Assembly (NCBI RefSeq): GCF_014844095.1
Contig: NZ_CP062163.1
Coordinates: 434,001-498,000 of the forward strand
DNA length: 64,000 bases
Origin: Brevibacillus sp. JNUCC-41
Lineage (GTDB): Bacteria > Bacillota > Bacilli > Bacillales > DSM-1321
Reading direction: 5' to 3'
Shown in pieces: positions 24,662 through 33,997 of the stretch; position 1 is the first letter of the stretch; each line of letters opens with the position of its first letter. Made by a program: the position numbers and the translations under genes. Below the pieces are notes generated by a model. The model ran no database searches, had not been told where the DNA came from, and saw nothing but the letters and a program-made list of their open reading frames with translations.

Positions 24662-26743
24662 CTACTTCTTTATGTGGAATTCCCCGAGCGTGTGCTCCAA
24701 ATCAGTTATTAACTGGGTAAGCTGCTGTGTATATTGAGCGAGTTCATTGGATGCAGCGGCTTGTTCTTCCATCGAAGAGGCAATTTCTTCTGATGAAGCC
24801 GTCGTTTGCTGAGATACGGCTGTGATTTCTTCTATCACTTTAATTACCATTTCTTTTTGTTGATTGATGCTTTCAATGGATCTTGTTTCTTCCCGAATCG
24901 AATTGGATATCCTCACGACGGAATCCTCCAGCTCTTTCATGGCTTCACTTACCGTGTTTACGGCATTTTTTTGATCCTTACTGATTTGATTCGTTTCATT
25001 GGTCGTTTTCAGCAATTCCTCCGTATCTGACAGAATGCTTTGAATGATGGCTTGAATGTTTTTTGTAGCTTCTTTTGAATCATCAGCCAAACTCCGTACT
25101 TCATTCGCCACCACAGCAAACCCTTTGCCGGACTCACCCGCCCTTGCAGCTTCTATCGATGCATTCAATGATAACAAATTGGTTTGTTCCGATATTTTCG
25201 AAATGGCATTCGTGACATCGGAAATGGTTTTTGATTTTTCCACAAGTCTTAAGCTCATGCTAGTGACTGCAGCGAACGCCATTTCAAGTTTAAGGTAGGA
25301 TGTTTCCAAACCACTTACCTGTTGTTTCCCTGACTCTATATTTTCGGATGCAAGCTCCAATACAGATTGGGTCTCCCTCGATTTTTTTGATAACCCATCG
25401 ATTTCTCCACCAAGTACCTGGATCGTGCTCGCACCATGCTCCACCTGTTCAGATTGATTCGATGCACCCGCTGCAATCTCTTCTATCGCACGTGATACAT
25501 CTGTAATGGCCGCACTATTTTCAGCAGCTATTTGGCTTAAGCCGGCATTGGCATTTGTCACCGATTCCGCATTGCCGTTTACCTTGGCAACCAAGCCCCT
25601 TAATTTCCCCAGCATCGAGTTATAGCTTTTGCTTAAGTCCCCGATCTCATCATTGGATTTAACGGCAAATTCGGTCACTAAATCCCCGCTTGCCGTCTTT
25701 TCTATGATTCTTTGGAAATCGGCCATGATTTTCGTTAACTTTCCTGCTAGATAAAGAGCACATACCATCCCTAGTAAAAGACCTAAAATACCTGAAATCA
25801 CGATGATTCTATTAATGTCATCCAGCTTTGATTGCAGTATTCTGTCTGGAGTGAGCGCCAGCACCTTCCAGTTCACTTCAGGGACCGTACTCAATTCACC
25901 TGTATAATCTTCACCATCCAATGTCAAGGCTTGATTCGCCTTGACGCCCCCATTATACATATCGGCCACCCACTTGAACTCTGAATTGAATCGGTCAGTA
26001 TCCGCAATGAAATCCTCCACCCCTTCTTCCATGCCGCTTTTTTCAGGATTCATATTCTTCCCGTCCATACCCTTCATGAATGAACTCACGATAAAACCTT
26101 GTGAATCCAAGATCACCAGATTGCTAGTAGAATCTTTTTCAATGGTTGACCTCATTTTCCCGATTGTCGTAAGGTCGATATCATAACCAAGGGCCCCTGC
26201 CATTTTTCCGTCCGATAAAACAGGCGTGACAACAGAAGTCATGATCGTCCCTGAAACTCCATCCTTATACACATCCATCCATTTCGTTTCTGGTCTTTCG
26301 GTCAGCTGCGTATAGGTCTTAGTTTCCCTTGCATCCTGATTGAAATCCATTTTGGGCGATGCATACAAGGATCCATCCTTTCCATCCATATAATAAACGG
26401 AAATCAGATCTTCATTATTCTTTTGAAATGCCTCTATCGTTTTTTGGATATCCTTGATTGAATCACCATTCTTGATCTGATTCGAAACCAGCTGTGATAA
26501 TTGCTCTAGCGAATTTTCATATGTAGCCATGCTTAAATTGATTTGTGACGCCGCATTTTGTGCCGAGCTTTTGTTTATGGATATACTATCTTCTTTAAAA
26601 ATGGAGGTCACTTTCACCCCCATTATCGAAACGGATACGACTATAGCGAGAAAAACGGATGTACATATAAATAATAACCATTTTATCCGGAGCGATATCC
26701 TTCTCTTTACCTTTTCTTTCTTATCAATCGATGATCTTCCCAT
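24662..26743 (-). CDS. methyl-accepting chemotaxis protein with dCache sensor
   Basis: 693 aa. TM1 at about 19-40, large extracytoplasmic double-Cache domain (about 45-310) with [40 protein letters not shown] and [16 protein letters not shown]2 (~312-335), HAMP, and the signalling hairpin [39 protein letters not shown]. dCache_1 receptors often bind amino acids or carboxylates; the ligand here is not predictable. Terminates at its own hairpin; monocistronic. Confidence 0.94.
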   Translation of the reverse strand: MGRSSIDKKEKVKRRISLRIKWLLFICTSVFLAIVVSVSIMGVKVTSIFKEDSISINKSSAQNAASQINLSMATYENSLEQLSQLVSNQIKNGDSIKDIQKTIEAFQKNNEDLISVYYMDGKDGSLYASPKMDFNQDARETKTYTQLTERPETKWMDVYKDGVSGTIMTSVVTPVLSDGKMAGALGYDIDLTTIGKMRSTIEKDSTSNLVILDSQGFIVSSFMKGMDGKNMNPEKSGMEEGVEDFIADTDRFNSEFKWVADMYNGGVKANQALTLDGEDYTGELSTVPEVNWKVLALTPDRILQSKLDDINRIIVISGILGLLLGMVCALYLAGKLTKIMADFQRIIEKTASGDLVTEFAVKSNDEIGDLSKSYNSMLGKLRGLVAKVNGNAESVTNANAGLSQIAAENSAAITDVSRAIEEIAAGASNQSEQVEHGASTIQVLGGEIDGLSKKSRETQSVLELASENIESGKQQVSGLETSYLKLEMAFAAVTSMSLRLVEKSKTISDVTNAISKISEQTNLLSLNASIEAARAGESGKGFAVVANEVRSLADDSKEATKNIQAIIQSILSDTEELLKTTNETNQISKDQKNAVNTVSEAMKELEDSVVRISNSIREETRSIESINQQKEMVIKVIEEITAVSQQTTASSEEIASSMEEQAAASNELAQYTQQLTQLITDLEHTLGEFHIKK

Positions 26744-27022
26744 TAATAATTTCCCCCTTTTATTTGACCTGCAAATGCGCTTGCTTACCTGTGTGAAAAC
26801 AAAGATTCAATCTATGCTCAAAATGGATCCTTCCTTATTTACGACCACTTACTTTATTTTTCCACATTAACATACTATATACCTAATCAACCCTTGTCAA
26901 TTGCCAATCAAGTATAAAAAAAGTAGGTCTAAATACATAATTTTTTATTCATAAATAATCCTTTCGCCTTAATCTGCCTAAAAACCCACTAATCCTGTCA
27001 CTGGATATGTTCGAAAAAATTA
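26744..27022. other. intergenic region upstream of chemoreceptor gene
   Basis: AT-rich promoter region of the leftward chemoreceptor gene. No riboswitch or repeat seen. Confidence 0.4.
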
Positions 27023-27056
27023 AAAAACCCTTGGATTGAATAGAATCCAAGGGTTT
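27023..27056 (-). terminator. terminator of DJ-1/PfpI gene
   Basis: AAACCCTTGGATT / AATCCAAGGGTTT stem with a short loop, followed by T6 on the minus strand. Confidence 0.88.
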
Positions 27057-27075
27057 CATAAGGGTTATAATAGAG

Positions 27076-27594
27076 TTAGCGTAACGCTGCGGCTAAGCTT
27101 TCTCCGAATTCTTTTGCACCATCCGGACCATCACCTGTGATGATATCATCATGCGCAACGACATGCTGTTTTGCATATTCAACGGAATTGGCTTTCAATT
27201 CGTCAATTTGAACATCAACTGGGTAACAAGCAGCTTTGCGGCCAGAAAGTAAGCCCGTTTTCGCTACAGTAACAGAACCTGCACAAATTCCCGTTACAAG
27301 AACTTTTTGCTCATGCGCTTGTTTCAAAAAGCTTTGCAATTCTTGGTTGCCCCATAGATGATCGTTCGTACCTGATCCCCCAATTACTGCAACTGCATCA
27401 TAATCACTGGCCGAAACATCAGAAAAGATCACCTCAGCTACCGCCTTGCCTTGATCGTCCCCACTTATTTCACCGGTTTTCGTACTGGCTATCGTTACTG
27501 CCACTCCTGCATTTTCCAAAACTTCTTTCGGCTGAAATAATTCATCTTCATTAAAACGTTCTGGTGGTATAATTAGTAATGCTTTTTTACTCAT
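27076..27594 (-). CDS. DJ-1/PfpI-family protein
   Basis: 172 aa. Flavodoxin-like DJ-1 fold with the nucleophile elbow VTGICAGSV (Cys104) and the acidic residue of PERFNEDEL near the N-terminus. Family members act as glyoxalases, deglycases or oxidative-stress proteins; the exact activity is not predictable. The ATG at 27594 follows AGGAGG at good spacing. Divergent from an HxlR regulator 137 bp away, the usual arrangement for thiol- or electrophile-responsive control. Confidence 0.92.
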   Translation of the reverse strand: MSKKALLIIPPERFNEDELFQPKEVLENAGVAVTIASTKTGEISGDDQGKAVAEVIFSDVSASDYDAVAVIGGSGTNDHLWGNQELQSFLKQAHEQKVLVTGICAGSVTVAKTGLLSGRKAACYPVDVQIDELKANSVEYAKQHVVAHDDIITGDGPDGAKEFGESLAAALR

Positions 27595-27731
27595 ATATAT
27601 TGCCTCCTGAATTGAAATTGTCTGATGACTACTCAAATTGTAACGTTGGTAATCGACGATGGGAAGAATGCACTTTTATGTGCGGAGGTTACCTAAAGGT
27701 TACTGGTAAAATTAAAAAGGAGTTATTGTCC

Positions 27732-28127
27732 ATGTCAGAAACATTAAGAGATGAAATCAAAGAAAAGATCTTAAACGGCTATTATAATTGCGAAAAAGAA
27801 CTTACTTTATCCATATTCAGCGGTAAATGGAAAATCGTCATTCTATGGCATTTAGGTGTAGAAGGCCCACACCGATTCAGTGATCTTCAAAGGCTTTTCC
27901 CAAAAATATCCCATAAAATCTTAACGAATCAATTACGTGAACTTATGGAAGACGGAGTCGTCCATCGGGAGGTATATCCCGAGATCCCTCCCAAAGTCGA
28001 ATATTCCATGACTGACCTTGGAATGACCTTGCTGCCAATCGTTGAAATGATGTATGAGTGGGGGAAAAACAGAATGAATGAAATTAAACAAGAAATGCAT
28101 GTCAGTGAAAATGATACGAAAAAATAA
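27732..28127 (+). CDS. HxlR-family regulator, divergent from DJ-1 gene
   Basis: 131 aa. A single N-terminal Cys20 ([18 protein letters not shown]) in the position used for redox sensing by YodB/HypR-type proteins, then the winged helix ([46 protein letters not shown]). AAAAGGAG is 9 nt before the ATG. Likely regulates the divergent DJ-1/PfpI gene. It is a paralogue of the HxlR protein cut by the window start. Confidence 0.92.
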   Translation: MSETLRDEIKEKILNGYYNCEKELTLSIFSGKWKIVILWHLGVEGPHRFSDLQRLFPKISHKILTNQLRELMEDGVVHREVYPEIPPKVEYSMTDLGMTLLPIVEMMYEWGKNRMNEIKQEMHVSENDTKK

Positions 28128-28171
28128 TGCATTCGTGTCCCGAAAAACAAAGTCAGTTGGACAATTTAAAC

Positions 28172-28348
28172 GTTGATTGGAACAAAGGGCACTCGCTTTC
28201 CGCGGGGCGGGCGGTGAGCATCCTCGGCGTAAACGCCTGTGGGGTCTCACCTGTCCCGCTGCTCACGCAGGAGTCTCGCACTTCCACTCCAATCAACCTT
28301 AAATAGTCTCGTTTTAAAAACAACACAACAATCTTAACAAAAAGAGCC
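28172..28348 (+). repeat. MITE copy A, left end lost
   Basis: Same GC-rich core as the three intact elements (CTCGCTTTCCGCGGGGCGGG, GTAAACGCCTGTGGGGTCTC, CAGGAGTCTCGCACTTCCAC) and the right terminus ACAATCTTAACAAAAAGAGCC. The conserved left terminus with TTGTTGCTATTTACC is missing. Confidence 0.85.
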
Positions 28349-28430
28349 TTGTTTTTAGATTTGATAGAACACGACTCCCCCTTACATCTGTAGACCGAAT
28401 ATGCAGGCCTAGTTTGTAGACAATTCGAAC

Positions 28431-28550
28431 CCCAGTTGATTTCAGAAATTAGCTCCCTTTCCGCCGACTGTCTGCCAAGCCTCCTCGACGCAAGTGTCTG
28501 TGGGGTCTCGGCTAGCCAGTTATTCGGCAGGAGTGTCGCAAATTTCTTCC
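28431..28550 (+). repeat. interspersed repeat, family B copy 1
   Basis: About 120 bp, GC-rich: CTCCCTTTCCGCCGACTGTC, GCTAGCCAGTTATTCGGCAG, GAGTGTCGCAAATTTCTTCC. An inverted-orientation relative is at 47622-47740. Related in layout to the MITE core (a GGGGTCTCG segment) but distinct. The rest of 28.13-28.65 kb has no gene. Confidence 0.8.
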
Positions 28551-28650
28551 ATCCATTGAGGGTTTCAGTAAAAAAACTTTAAGGATAATCTAATATGGTC
28601 AATTACAGTCATAACATCACTTCGGTTTTATTTATTCACCTGCATTCCAT

Positions 28651-29136
28651 TCATCCATCAAGTCGTTCTACGGCGGCCGTATATTCCTTATGCCATTTTT
28701 CCCATTCGTCCATCGGGAAGTCCTGATGATGACCATCCAGTAAATCACTCAACATTTCGAGGCAAACATGCCAGCCTGCCAAATCCTTTGATGTATGATC
28801 ATTAACCGGCGTGATGGATTCTTTCAATACCAATGAGCATCCATCCTTTTCAGGGGATACCTCGAAACGAACCCAGCCGTCACCCCAATCAAAATCTAAA
28901 ACGGCAGATTCCCGAAAATCCCTGATTTTCATATCAAAAGATTCCCCTGACCCATCATTGAAATTGAATTTGATGGTCCCGCCTTTTCGAAGGTCCTTCA
29001 TTTCCAGGTTGGACATCCACCTTTCCACCTTATCATTCTCCGTCAAAGCACTCCATACCTTTTCGACCGAATGATTGAGCAGGCGGTCGAATCTTGCAAT
29101 AATCCCCTTACCCTGTTTTTCGATTACAGCTTGCAT
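28651..29136 (-). CDS. SRPBCC (AHSA1-like) protein
   Basis: 161 aa. KGIIARFDRLLNHSVEKVWSALTENDKVERWMSNLEMKDLRKGG at the N-terminus, LDFDWGDGWVRFEV strand and GWHVCLEMLSDLLDGH C-terminal helix mark the AHSA1-type START fold. Ligand unknown. The ATG at 29136 is six nt after a GGGGGGGAT run. Third gene of a leftward set with the GNAT and YfiT-like genes; 15 bp separates it from the acetyltransferase. Confidence 0.88.
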   Translation of the reverse strand: MQAVIEKQGKGIIARFDRLLNHSVEKVWSALTENDKVERWMSNLEMKDLRKGGTIKFNFNDGSGESFDMKIRDFRESAVLDFDWGDGWVRFEVSPEKDGCSLVLKESITPVNDHTSKDLAGWHVCLEMLSDLLDGHHQDFPMDEWEKWHKEYTAAVERLDG

Positions 29137-29151
29137 ATAATCCCCCCCCAT

Positions 29152-29661
29152 TCAATTCGTTTTTTTATAATAAAAAATGGTTGGATCGTATTCACCATTT
29201 GCAGATTTCGCATAATCAGGGATCCTGCCTGCCTGAATATATCCCAATGAAGTATACAGGGCGATAGAAGGATCTCCCTCCCTTGTATCCAGGACCAATA
29301 ATGTCCGTCCCTCCTGCTTGGCCTTCTTCTCAGCCTCCAGCATGAGTGAACGTCCTATTCCATTTCGCCTATAACCAGTATGTGTCATTAATTTTGCGAT
29401 TTCCGCACGATGGCTGCCGTTTTGCTTTGAACATACATGTAACTGTACGCTCCCGACAATCTCACCCTGTATTTTAGCGACAAACAGAATCACATCAGGG
29501 TTTAAGGCGCCATCCCAATAATCAATGGCCTCAGACCGTTTCATGGGAGGTAAAAAACCAATGGACGCGCCATCTTCCACCACTTGCACTAAAAGATCGG
29601 ACAGTTCATTAAGATGGTCTTCGATTGATGTTATTTGTTCGATTTTCACATCGGCGTTCAC
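29152..29661 (-). CDS. GNAT-family N-acetyltransferase
   Basis: About 169 aa. GNAT core with acetyl-CoA motif A HRAEIAKLMTHTGYRRNGIGRSLMLEAEKKA and motif B LDTREGDPSIALYTSLGYIQAG; N-terminal GASIGFLPPMKRSEAIDYW. Substrate unknown. The GTG at 29661 (after AAAGGTG at 8 nt) fits the family's N-terminus; ATG codons at 29694 and 29685, overlapping the upstream stop, are alternatives. Confidence 0.88.
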   Translation of the reverse strand: MNADVKIEQITSIEDHLNELSDLLVQVVEDGASIGFLPPMKRSEAIDYWDGALNPDVILFVAKIQGEIVGSVQLHVCSKQNGSHRAEIAKLMTHTGYRRNGIGRSLMLEAEKKAKQEGRTLLVLDTREGDPSIALYTSLGYIQAGRIPDYAKSANGEYDPTIFYYKKTN

Positions 29662-29687
29662 AGTAATCACACCTTTCTCAGTCATAT

Positions 29688-30212
29688 TCACCATCCCTGG
29701 CGCTTTGATAAAGAAGTAATATGAGCCAGATGATGTCGTCCGTGCCAAGCATAAATGCCTATATTTTCACCGACAGTCACCTCTCCTGAATCAGGATGGA
29801 TGAATATTCGGCTTAGGTCGTCTGCATGAAGACCCGATAAAAGTTTACACATTCGGATATGTATACCTTCGATTAGTGATAGAGAAACATCAATCGGTAA
29901 ATCATAATCAGGCAGCTCTGCCCATTGCCCCTCCTCGTACGGTTTAATGACAGGACTTTCTTCCGTAAGGGCCAATTTGAAGCGAATATACGCATTCATA
30001 TGACTATCGGCAACATGATGCACCACCTGGCGGACCGTCCATCCTCCAGGCCGATAAGCCGTATCAAGCTGTTCATCATCCATGTTACCTACCGCTTCAC
30101 GCAGCATCCGAGGCAAAACTTCAATCTCGTTGAGCCACCCCTCGGCTATACCACAAGTAATTTCTCCGTCAAACTGAAACTTTCCAATCGGGTATCTTAA
30201 ATCCATCTTCAT
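29688..30212 (-). CDS. YfiT-like DinB-fold putative metal-dependent hydrolase
   Basis: 174 aa. Four-helix DinB/YfiT fold: [53 protein letters not shown], and the C-terminal [13 protein letters not shown]. His66 (or 65) plus the two C-terminal histidines form the predicted metal site. YfiT/BstA proteins are linked to bacillithiol-dependent chemistry by family relation; the activity here is unproven. First gene of a three-gene leftward operon. Confidence 0.9.
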   Translation of the reverse strand: MKMDLRYPIGKFQFDGEITCGIAEGWLNEIEVLPRMLREAVGNMDDEQLDTAYRPGGWTVRQVVHHVADSHMNAYIRFKLALTEESPVIKPYEEGQWAELPDYDLPIDVSLSLIEGIHIRMCKLLSGLHADDLSRIFIHPDSGEVTVGENIGIYAWHGRHHLAHITSLSKRQGW

Positions 30213-30385
30213 TCCCCCTTGATGTTCAATAAAAATAGCATCTATATATATTCTTTATCAATTAAGACAAATCCTTTTTCCGACATACTTTGCTTTGCTC
30301 TACTACTCATCACTAAACATCAGGAAATTTATTCCACAACATTAGCACGAATGCTATTTCCATATTTAGCAACCATAAACAATTT

Positions 30386-30470
30386 TCACGAGTAAATCAC
30401 CCAATTTCACGAGTATATGCTCCAAACTCACGAGTAAATCGACTAAACTCACGAGTAAACGCTGATATCT
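30386..30470 (-). repeat. four-unit array of the TTTACTCGTGA core
   Basis: Four copies of TCACGAGTAWA (the complement of the core of the 6.0-6.7 kb array) at an exact 21-bp period, starting at 30386, 30407, 30428 and 30449. It lies in the 390-bp divergent gap between the YfiT-like and GNAT genes, about 130 bp before the GNAT start. Nothing else is recognised in this gap. Confidence 0.9.
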
Positions 30471-30602
30471 CATAAGTTTGCTGCTCACCTTGGGTTTATA
30501 GTCGAAAAAATCAGGATGGCACCGGAAAATGTGGCTTTGAATTTGTCGGGAAGCATGATTAAATGATAAATTTAGAGTATTCTAACAATTGGAGGTCCAT
30601 TT

Positions 30603-31040
30603 ATGAGCATACAGAAGGCTACATTACATGAGCTGGAATCACTGACCGAACTTTTTGATTTATACAGAGTGTTTTATGAGCAAGCATCCGATCCTGGTCG
30701 TGCAAGGGAGTTTTTAAGGGAAAGGCTGACAAATGGGGAGTCTGTGGTTTTTATGGCCTATGATGAAGGAAATCCTATTGGTTTTGTACAATTATATCCT
30801 TCTTTTTCATCTGTGAGTATAATGCGGTCATGGGTTTTGAATGATTTATTCGTGAAGGAGTCCGCCCGCAAAAAGGGTTTTGGCGAGGAGTTGTTGAACG
30901 CGGCCATCATGTTTGCACGCGAAGCAGGTGCCAAAGGGGTTTCACTGGAGACAGGCAAGGATAATGTAAACGCACAAAGACTTTATGAAAAAATTGGTTT
31001 CGTCCGTGAAACGAACCATTTTTATTATTTCACCATTTAA
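30603..31040 (+). CDS. GNAT-family N-acetyltransferase
   Basis: 145 aa. FDLYRVFYEQASDPGRAREFLRERL, GFVQLYPSFSSVSIMRSWVLNDLFVKESARKKGFGEELLNAA (acetyl-CoA loop with the R/K-x-x-G-x-G/E variant) and LETGKDNVNAQRLYEKIGFVRE motif B. Substrate unknown. TTGGAGGTCC ribosome site before the ATG. Single gene, convergent with abrB, sharing a terminator hairpin. Confidence 0.9.
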   Translation: MSIQKATLHELESLTELFDLYRVFYEQASDPGRAREFLRERLTNGESVVFMAYDEGNPIGFVQLYPSFSSVSIMRSWVLNDLFVKESARKKGFGEELLNAAIMFAREAGAKGVSLETGKDNVNAQRLYEKIGFVRETNHFYYFTI

Positions 31041-31043
31041 TAT

Positions 31044-31076
31044 AAAAAAGTGTAGGGAAAACCTTCCCTACACTTG
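31044..31076. terminator. terminator between GNAT gene and abrB
   Basis: AAGTGTAGGGAA / TTCCCTACACTT 12-bp perfect stem. The T6 run is on the minus strand, so it ends abrB; it may also end the GNAT transcript. Confidence 0.88.
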
Positions 31077-31100
31077 GATGCTATATATCTAGTATATTAA

Positions 31101-31385
31101 TTATTTAGCAGTTTCCATGCTGGCTTGAATTTCTTTAATTAGAAGTTCGGCACCTTCAGGGCTAAGTATTAATTTACCATCAGCAAGTTTCATATTGTCA
31201 TCGGAAACCTCACCTGTAACTTGGCAAGTCATGTTTGGTTTATATTTTTGAAGGATGATGCGCTCTTGTTCTACATAAATCTCCAGAGCGTCTTTCTCAT
31301 TAATTCCTAATGTTCGGCGCAGTTCAATTGGAATGACTACCCGTCCTAATTCGTCAACTTTACGTACAATACCTGTAGATTTCAT
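31101..31385 (-). CDS. abrB: transition-state regulator AbrB
   Basis: 94 aa, almost identical to B. subtilis AbrB. N-terminal swapped-hairpin DNA-binding domain STGIVRKVDELGRVVIPIELRRTLGI with Cys at residue 54 (NMTCQVTGEVSDD), and the C-terminal oligomerisation half. AbrB represses many post-exponential genes during growth. GTGGGG precedes the ATG. The upstream region carries a sigma-A promoter and two tandem Spo0A boxes, so Spo0A~P repression of abrB is preserved. Confidence 0.97.
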   Translation of the reverse strand: MKSTGIVRKVDELGRVVIPIELRRTLGINEKDALEIYVEQERIILQKYKPNMTCQVTGEVSDDNMKLADGKLILSPEGAELLIKEIQASMETAK

Positions 31386-31429
31386 TTAATTTACCCCACT
31401 AACTTTTTTGCGAATGTTGCATTTAATAT

Positions 31430-31446
31430 TTCGTCACCATTCGACA
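31430..31446 (-). promoter_or_regulatory. tandem Spo0A boxes of abrB
   Basis: On the minus strand TGTCGAA (31446-31440) and TGACGAA (31436-31430), both fitting TGNCGAA, in direct repeat at 10-bp spacing, downstream of the promoter as in B. subtilis abrB. Confidence 0.82.
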
Positions 31447-31463
31447 TTATTTGCACTTTTATA

Positions 31464-31492
31464 AAGATACCACTCCCTACCATATTCGTCAA
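31464..31492 (-). promoter_or_regulatory. sigma-A promoter of abrB
   Basis: TTGACG, 17-nt spacer, TATCTT on the minus strand. The rest of the gap up to 31.88 kb shows no other element I can name. Confidence 0.7.
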
Positions 31493-31886
31493 TTCTCGTA
31501 TCTTCATATATTATCTGCCTCTATATGATTTTTATATAAAATATTAGTAATCCCTTCATAATCCGCTACATAACAATGTTTCTCGCTTGTCTAAATGGTA
31601 CATTTTGTTAATTTAAATATTAAAATGGAAACGTCTTCATTTAACTCCAAAAGCCATTTCTTTCGTTCCATGTCGAATCATGGAGAAGGAATTTCACTAG
31701 CTTCAAAGAATCCTGTTGATTTTCTATTGCTTTTGAAGGACAATTTAACTTGATCGCTTATAATATTCCGAAAATTCATTCCACTTTTGACACAGTGGAT
31801 ATTTCTTGAAAGTCGTTTAGAAAGACGAAACGATTGCCATGCTTCCAGAGTCTTACTGACTCATAAAACAGATTGAGGTGAGTCAA

Positions 31887-32858
31887 TTGCGTCCGATTAT
31901 ATTAGGTATTTGTTCCGCTTTCTTTTTTGCATTTACGTTTGTTTTAAATCAGGCAATGGAGTTATCTGGCGGAAGTTGGATATGGAGTGCTTCGCTGCGT
32001 TATATCTTTATGGTGCCTTTTCTGTTATGTATCGTGTTAAGCAGAAAAAATCTGCTTCCCCTTTTACGAGTGATGAGAGAAAAGCCGGGTCCTTGGCTGC
32101 TATGGAGTTTTGTCGGTTTTGGGTTATTTTATGCTCCTTTATGCTTTGCATCCGCCTACTCACCAGGCTGGCTAATTGCCGGCACTTGGCAAATCACGAT
32201 CATTTCGGGTGCATTACTTGCGCCGCTGTTTTTTGAGAATGTCCAAACGAAAGATGGGCTTGAAAGGCAAAGAGGAAAGGTTTCTGTGAAAGGCCTCCTC
32301 ATGTCCATGATCATCCTGCTTGGAATCATCCTGATGCAGCTGGAACATACCAAGCACATTTCAATGGCCAATCTTTGGCTGGGAGTGATTCCGATCGTAA
32401 TCGCCTCGTTTGCATACCCTTTGGGAAATCGCAAAATGATGGAAGTATCCGAAGGACGTCTGGATGCATATCAGCGGGTATTGGGAATGACTTTGGCGAG
32501 TATGCCATTCTGGTTTCTGCTTTCATTGTACGGTTTCTTTACAGTAGGGGCGCCGACGAAGATGCAAAGTTTCCAATCCCTATTGGTGGCACTATTTTCT
32601 GGAGTCATCGCCACGGTCCTTTTTTTCAAGGCGACCGATTTGGTAAGCGGAAATATGCAGAAATTAGCTTCCGTTGAAGCTACACAATCGATGGAGGTCC
32701 TTTTTGCACTGGCTGGCGAATTACTATTCCTATCTTTACCGATTCCTTCTCCGTTAGCGTGGTTCGGCATCTTTATCGTCATCATAGGAATGATCCTGCA
32801 TAGCTATGTATCACATAAAAAAGAAGGTGCATCACGGAAACGGATAGTGAGTGCCTAA
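31887..32858 (+). CDS. DMT-superfamily multidrug-efflux-type transporter
   Basis: 323 aa, ten predicted membrane helices in two EamA-like halves (FFFAFTFVLNQAMELSGGSWIWSASLRYIFM; the second half has IATVLFFKATDLVSGNMQKLASVEATQSMEVLFALAGELLFL). Annotated in bacilli as a multidrug resistance efflux transporter family; the true substrate is unknown. TTG at 31887 is chosen because GAGGTG lies six nt before it; the GTG at 31878 is part of that site. Confidence 0.9.
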   Translation: MRPIILGICSAFFFAFTFVLNQAMELSGGSWIWSASLRYIFMVPFLLCIVLSRKNLLPLLRVMREKPGPWLLWSFVGFGLFYAPLCFASAYSPGWLIAGTWQITIISGALLAPLFFENVQTKDGLERQRGKVSVKGLLMSMIILLGIILMQLEHTKHISMANLWLGVIPIVIASFAYPLGNRKMMEVSEGRLDAYQRVLGMTLASMPFWFLLSLYGFFTVGAPTKMQSFQSLLVALFSGVIATVLFFKATDLVSGNMQKLASVEATQSMEVLFALAGELLFLSLPIPSPLAWFGIFIVIIGMILHSYVSHKKEGASRKRIVSA

Positions 32859-32868
32859 ACAGCAAGTC

Positions 32869-32903
32869 AAAAAGAGCCCCGAATCTTATCGGGGCTTTTT
32901 CAA
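32869..32903 (+). terminator. terminator of DMT transporter gene
   Basis: AAAAGAGCCCCGA / TCGGGGCTTTTT with a 6-nt loop. Confidence 0.9.
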
Positions 32904-33008
32904 TTTTTTATTGCAGCAAAAAGCTCACCATCCATTTTTTTCATTAAACTTTTACCTTGTGTAAGTTCAAGAAGTATGTATAATGAAAGGTAATTGCATA
33001 TGTCAAAG

Positions 33009-33104
33009 GTTTTCTAGGGTTCCGCAGTGCGTCTATTGCTGGTCTGGTCCGAGAGAAAACTCACAGCATGCTGTGCCACGGAAGGATAAAAGCCTGGGAG
33101 AAAC
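33009..33104 (+). promoter_or_regulatory. guanidine-I (ykkC) riboswitch
   Basis: All conserved blocks are present in order: CTAGGGTTCCGCAG, CTGGTCTGGTCCGAGAGAAA (read within 33039-33058), a variable hairpin GCATGCTGTGC, then CCACGGAAGGATAAAAGCC and GGGAGA. It precedes two SMR genes, the usual guanidine exporter context. Guanidine binding should prevent the overlapping terminator. Confidence 0.96.
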
Positions 33105-33133
33105 TGTTTAACGGTTATCTCTTGGGCTTTTTT
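33088..33133 (+). terminator. guanidine-I riboswitch attenuator
   Basis: AAAGCC(T)GGGAGA pairs with TCTCTTGGGCTTT followed by T7; the 5' arm overlaps the end of the aptamer, giving the mutually exclusive switch. Confidence 0.85.
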
Positions 33134-33174
33134 TGTTTTTTTGGTAAAGAATAATATCGGAGGTGCGGTATTTC

Positions 33175-33516
33175 ATGAGCAAAAACTGGATTAAAGTATT
33201 CATTGCAGCTTTTTTTGAAGTATTTTGGGTGATTGGCTTAAAACATGCAGATGACTTTTGGACTTGGTCTGGAACGGTCATTTCGATCATCATCAGTTTT
33301 TATTTGATGATAATGGCTGGCAGGAAGCTTCCTGTCGGAACGGTATATGCCGTTTTTGTCGGTATGGGGACGGCCGGGACCGTTTTTTCCGAAATCATTT
33401 TCTTTGGGGAATCCTTCAAGCTGAGCAAAACGCTATTGATCCTCCTCTTATTATCAGGAGTGATCGGCTTGAAATTGGTGACTGATGATAAGGCTGAGAA
33501 AGGGGATGAATCTTAA
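33175..33516 (+). CDS. gdnC: SMR guanidinium exporter subunit GdnC (YkkC)
   Basis: 113 aa, four membrane helices, small multidrug resistance family. The conserved Glu is in [18 protein letters not shown], and [18 protein letters not shown] is the helix-2/3 signature. With the partner encoded downstream it forms a heterodimeric guanidinium/H+ antiporter. ATG at 33175 follows CGGAGGTG by 8 nt; the GTG at 33163 lies in that site. Controlled by the guanidine-I riboswitch. Stop and next start overlap (TAATG). Confidence 0.95.
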   Translation: MSKNWIKVFIAAFFEVFWVIGLKHADDFWTWSGTVISIIISFYLMIMAGRKLPVGTVYAVFVGMGTAGTVFSEIIFFGESFKLSKTLLILLLLSGVIGLKLVTDDKAEKGDES

Positions 33517-33830
33517 TGGCTTGGGTCTCTTTAATCTTAGCGGGGCTATTTGAAATGTTTGGGGTTGCGATGATAAATAAATTGCACAAAGACCGTAATT
33601 GGCAATCCTTGCTGCTGTTATTCATCGGATTCGGAGCAAGTTTCCTATTTCTTGCTTTTGCCATGAAAACCTTGCCGATGGGGACGGCTTATGCTATCTG
33701 GACAGGGATCGGCGCATCGGGCGGAGCGATAATCGGGATGCTCCTCTACGGGGAATCCAAAGATTGGCGAAGGGTCATTTTTATAGCCATGGTCCTTGGC
33801 GCAGCAGTGGGATTAAAACTTGTTTCATAG
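33516..33830 (+). CDS. gdnD: SMR guanidinium exporter subunit GdnD (YkkD)
   Basis: 104 aa, four membrane helices; conserved Glu in LILAGLFEMFGVAMINKL and the signature PMGTAYAIWTGIGASGGAIIGM. Translationally coupled to gdnC by a one-base overlap, GGGGATG ribosome site within gdnC. The two subunits have opposite charge bias in their loops, consistent with antiparallel pairing. Confidence 0.95.
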   Translation: MAWVSLILAGLFEMFGVAMINKLHKDRNWQSLLLLFIGFGASFLFLAFAMKTLPMGTAYAIWTGIGASGGAIIGMLLYGESKDWRRVIFIAMVLGAAVGLKLVS

Positions 33831-33997
33831 CAATGAGTGATGGTCGTTTTTCGTGGAAATTCAGAAGAAAAAAAGGAATAGGACACCGCAATTCTTTATA
33901 AAAGATTTAGAAAATCAGAGATGGCACATATATGTTCATTATGTGCCGTCTTTTCACCTAATTGTTTTTCATGCGAAGGCCGAATTTCTTTTTATAA

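Noticed and set aside
28172..28348. Short ORFs with CGVSPVPLLPQESRT-like peptides shared by several loci
   Set aside because: They are translations of the MITE core and occur at every copy in either direction, without start signals.
31386..31886. Additional gene in the 500-bp gap upstream of abrB
   Set aside because: No frame with a ribosome site; only the abrB promoter and Spo0A boxes are supported.
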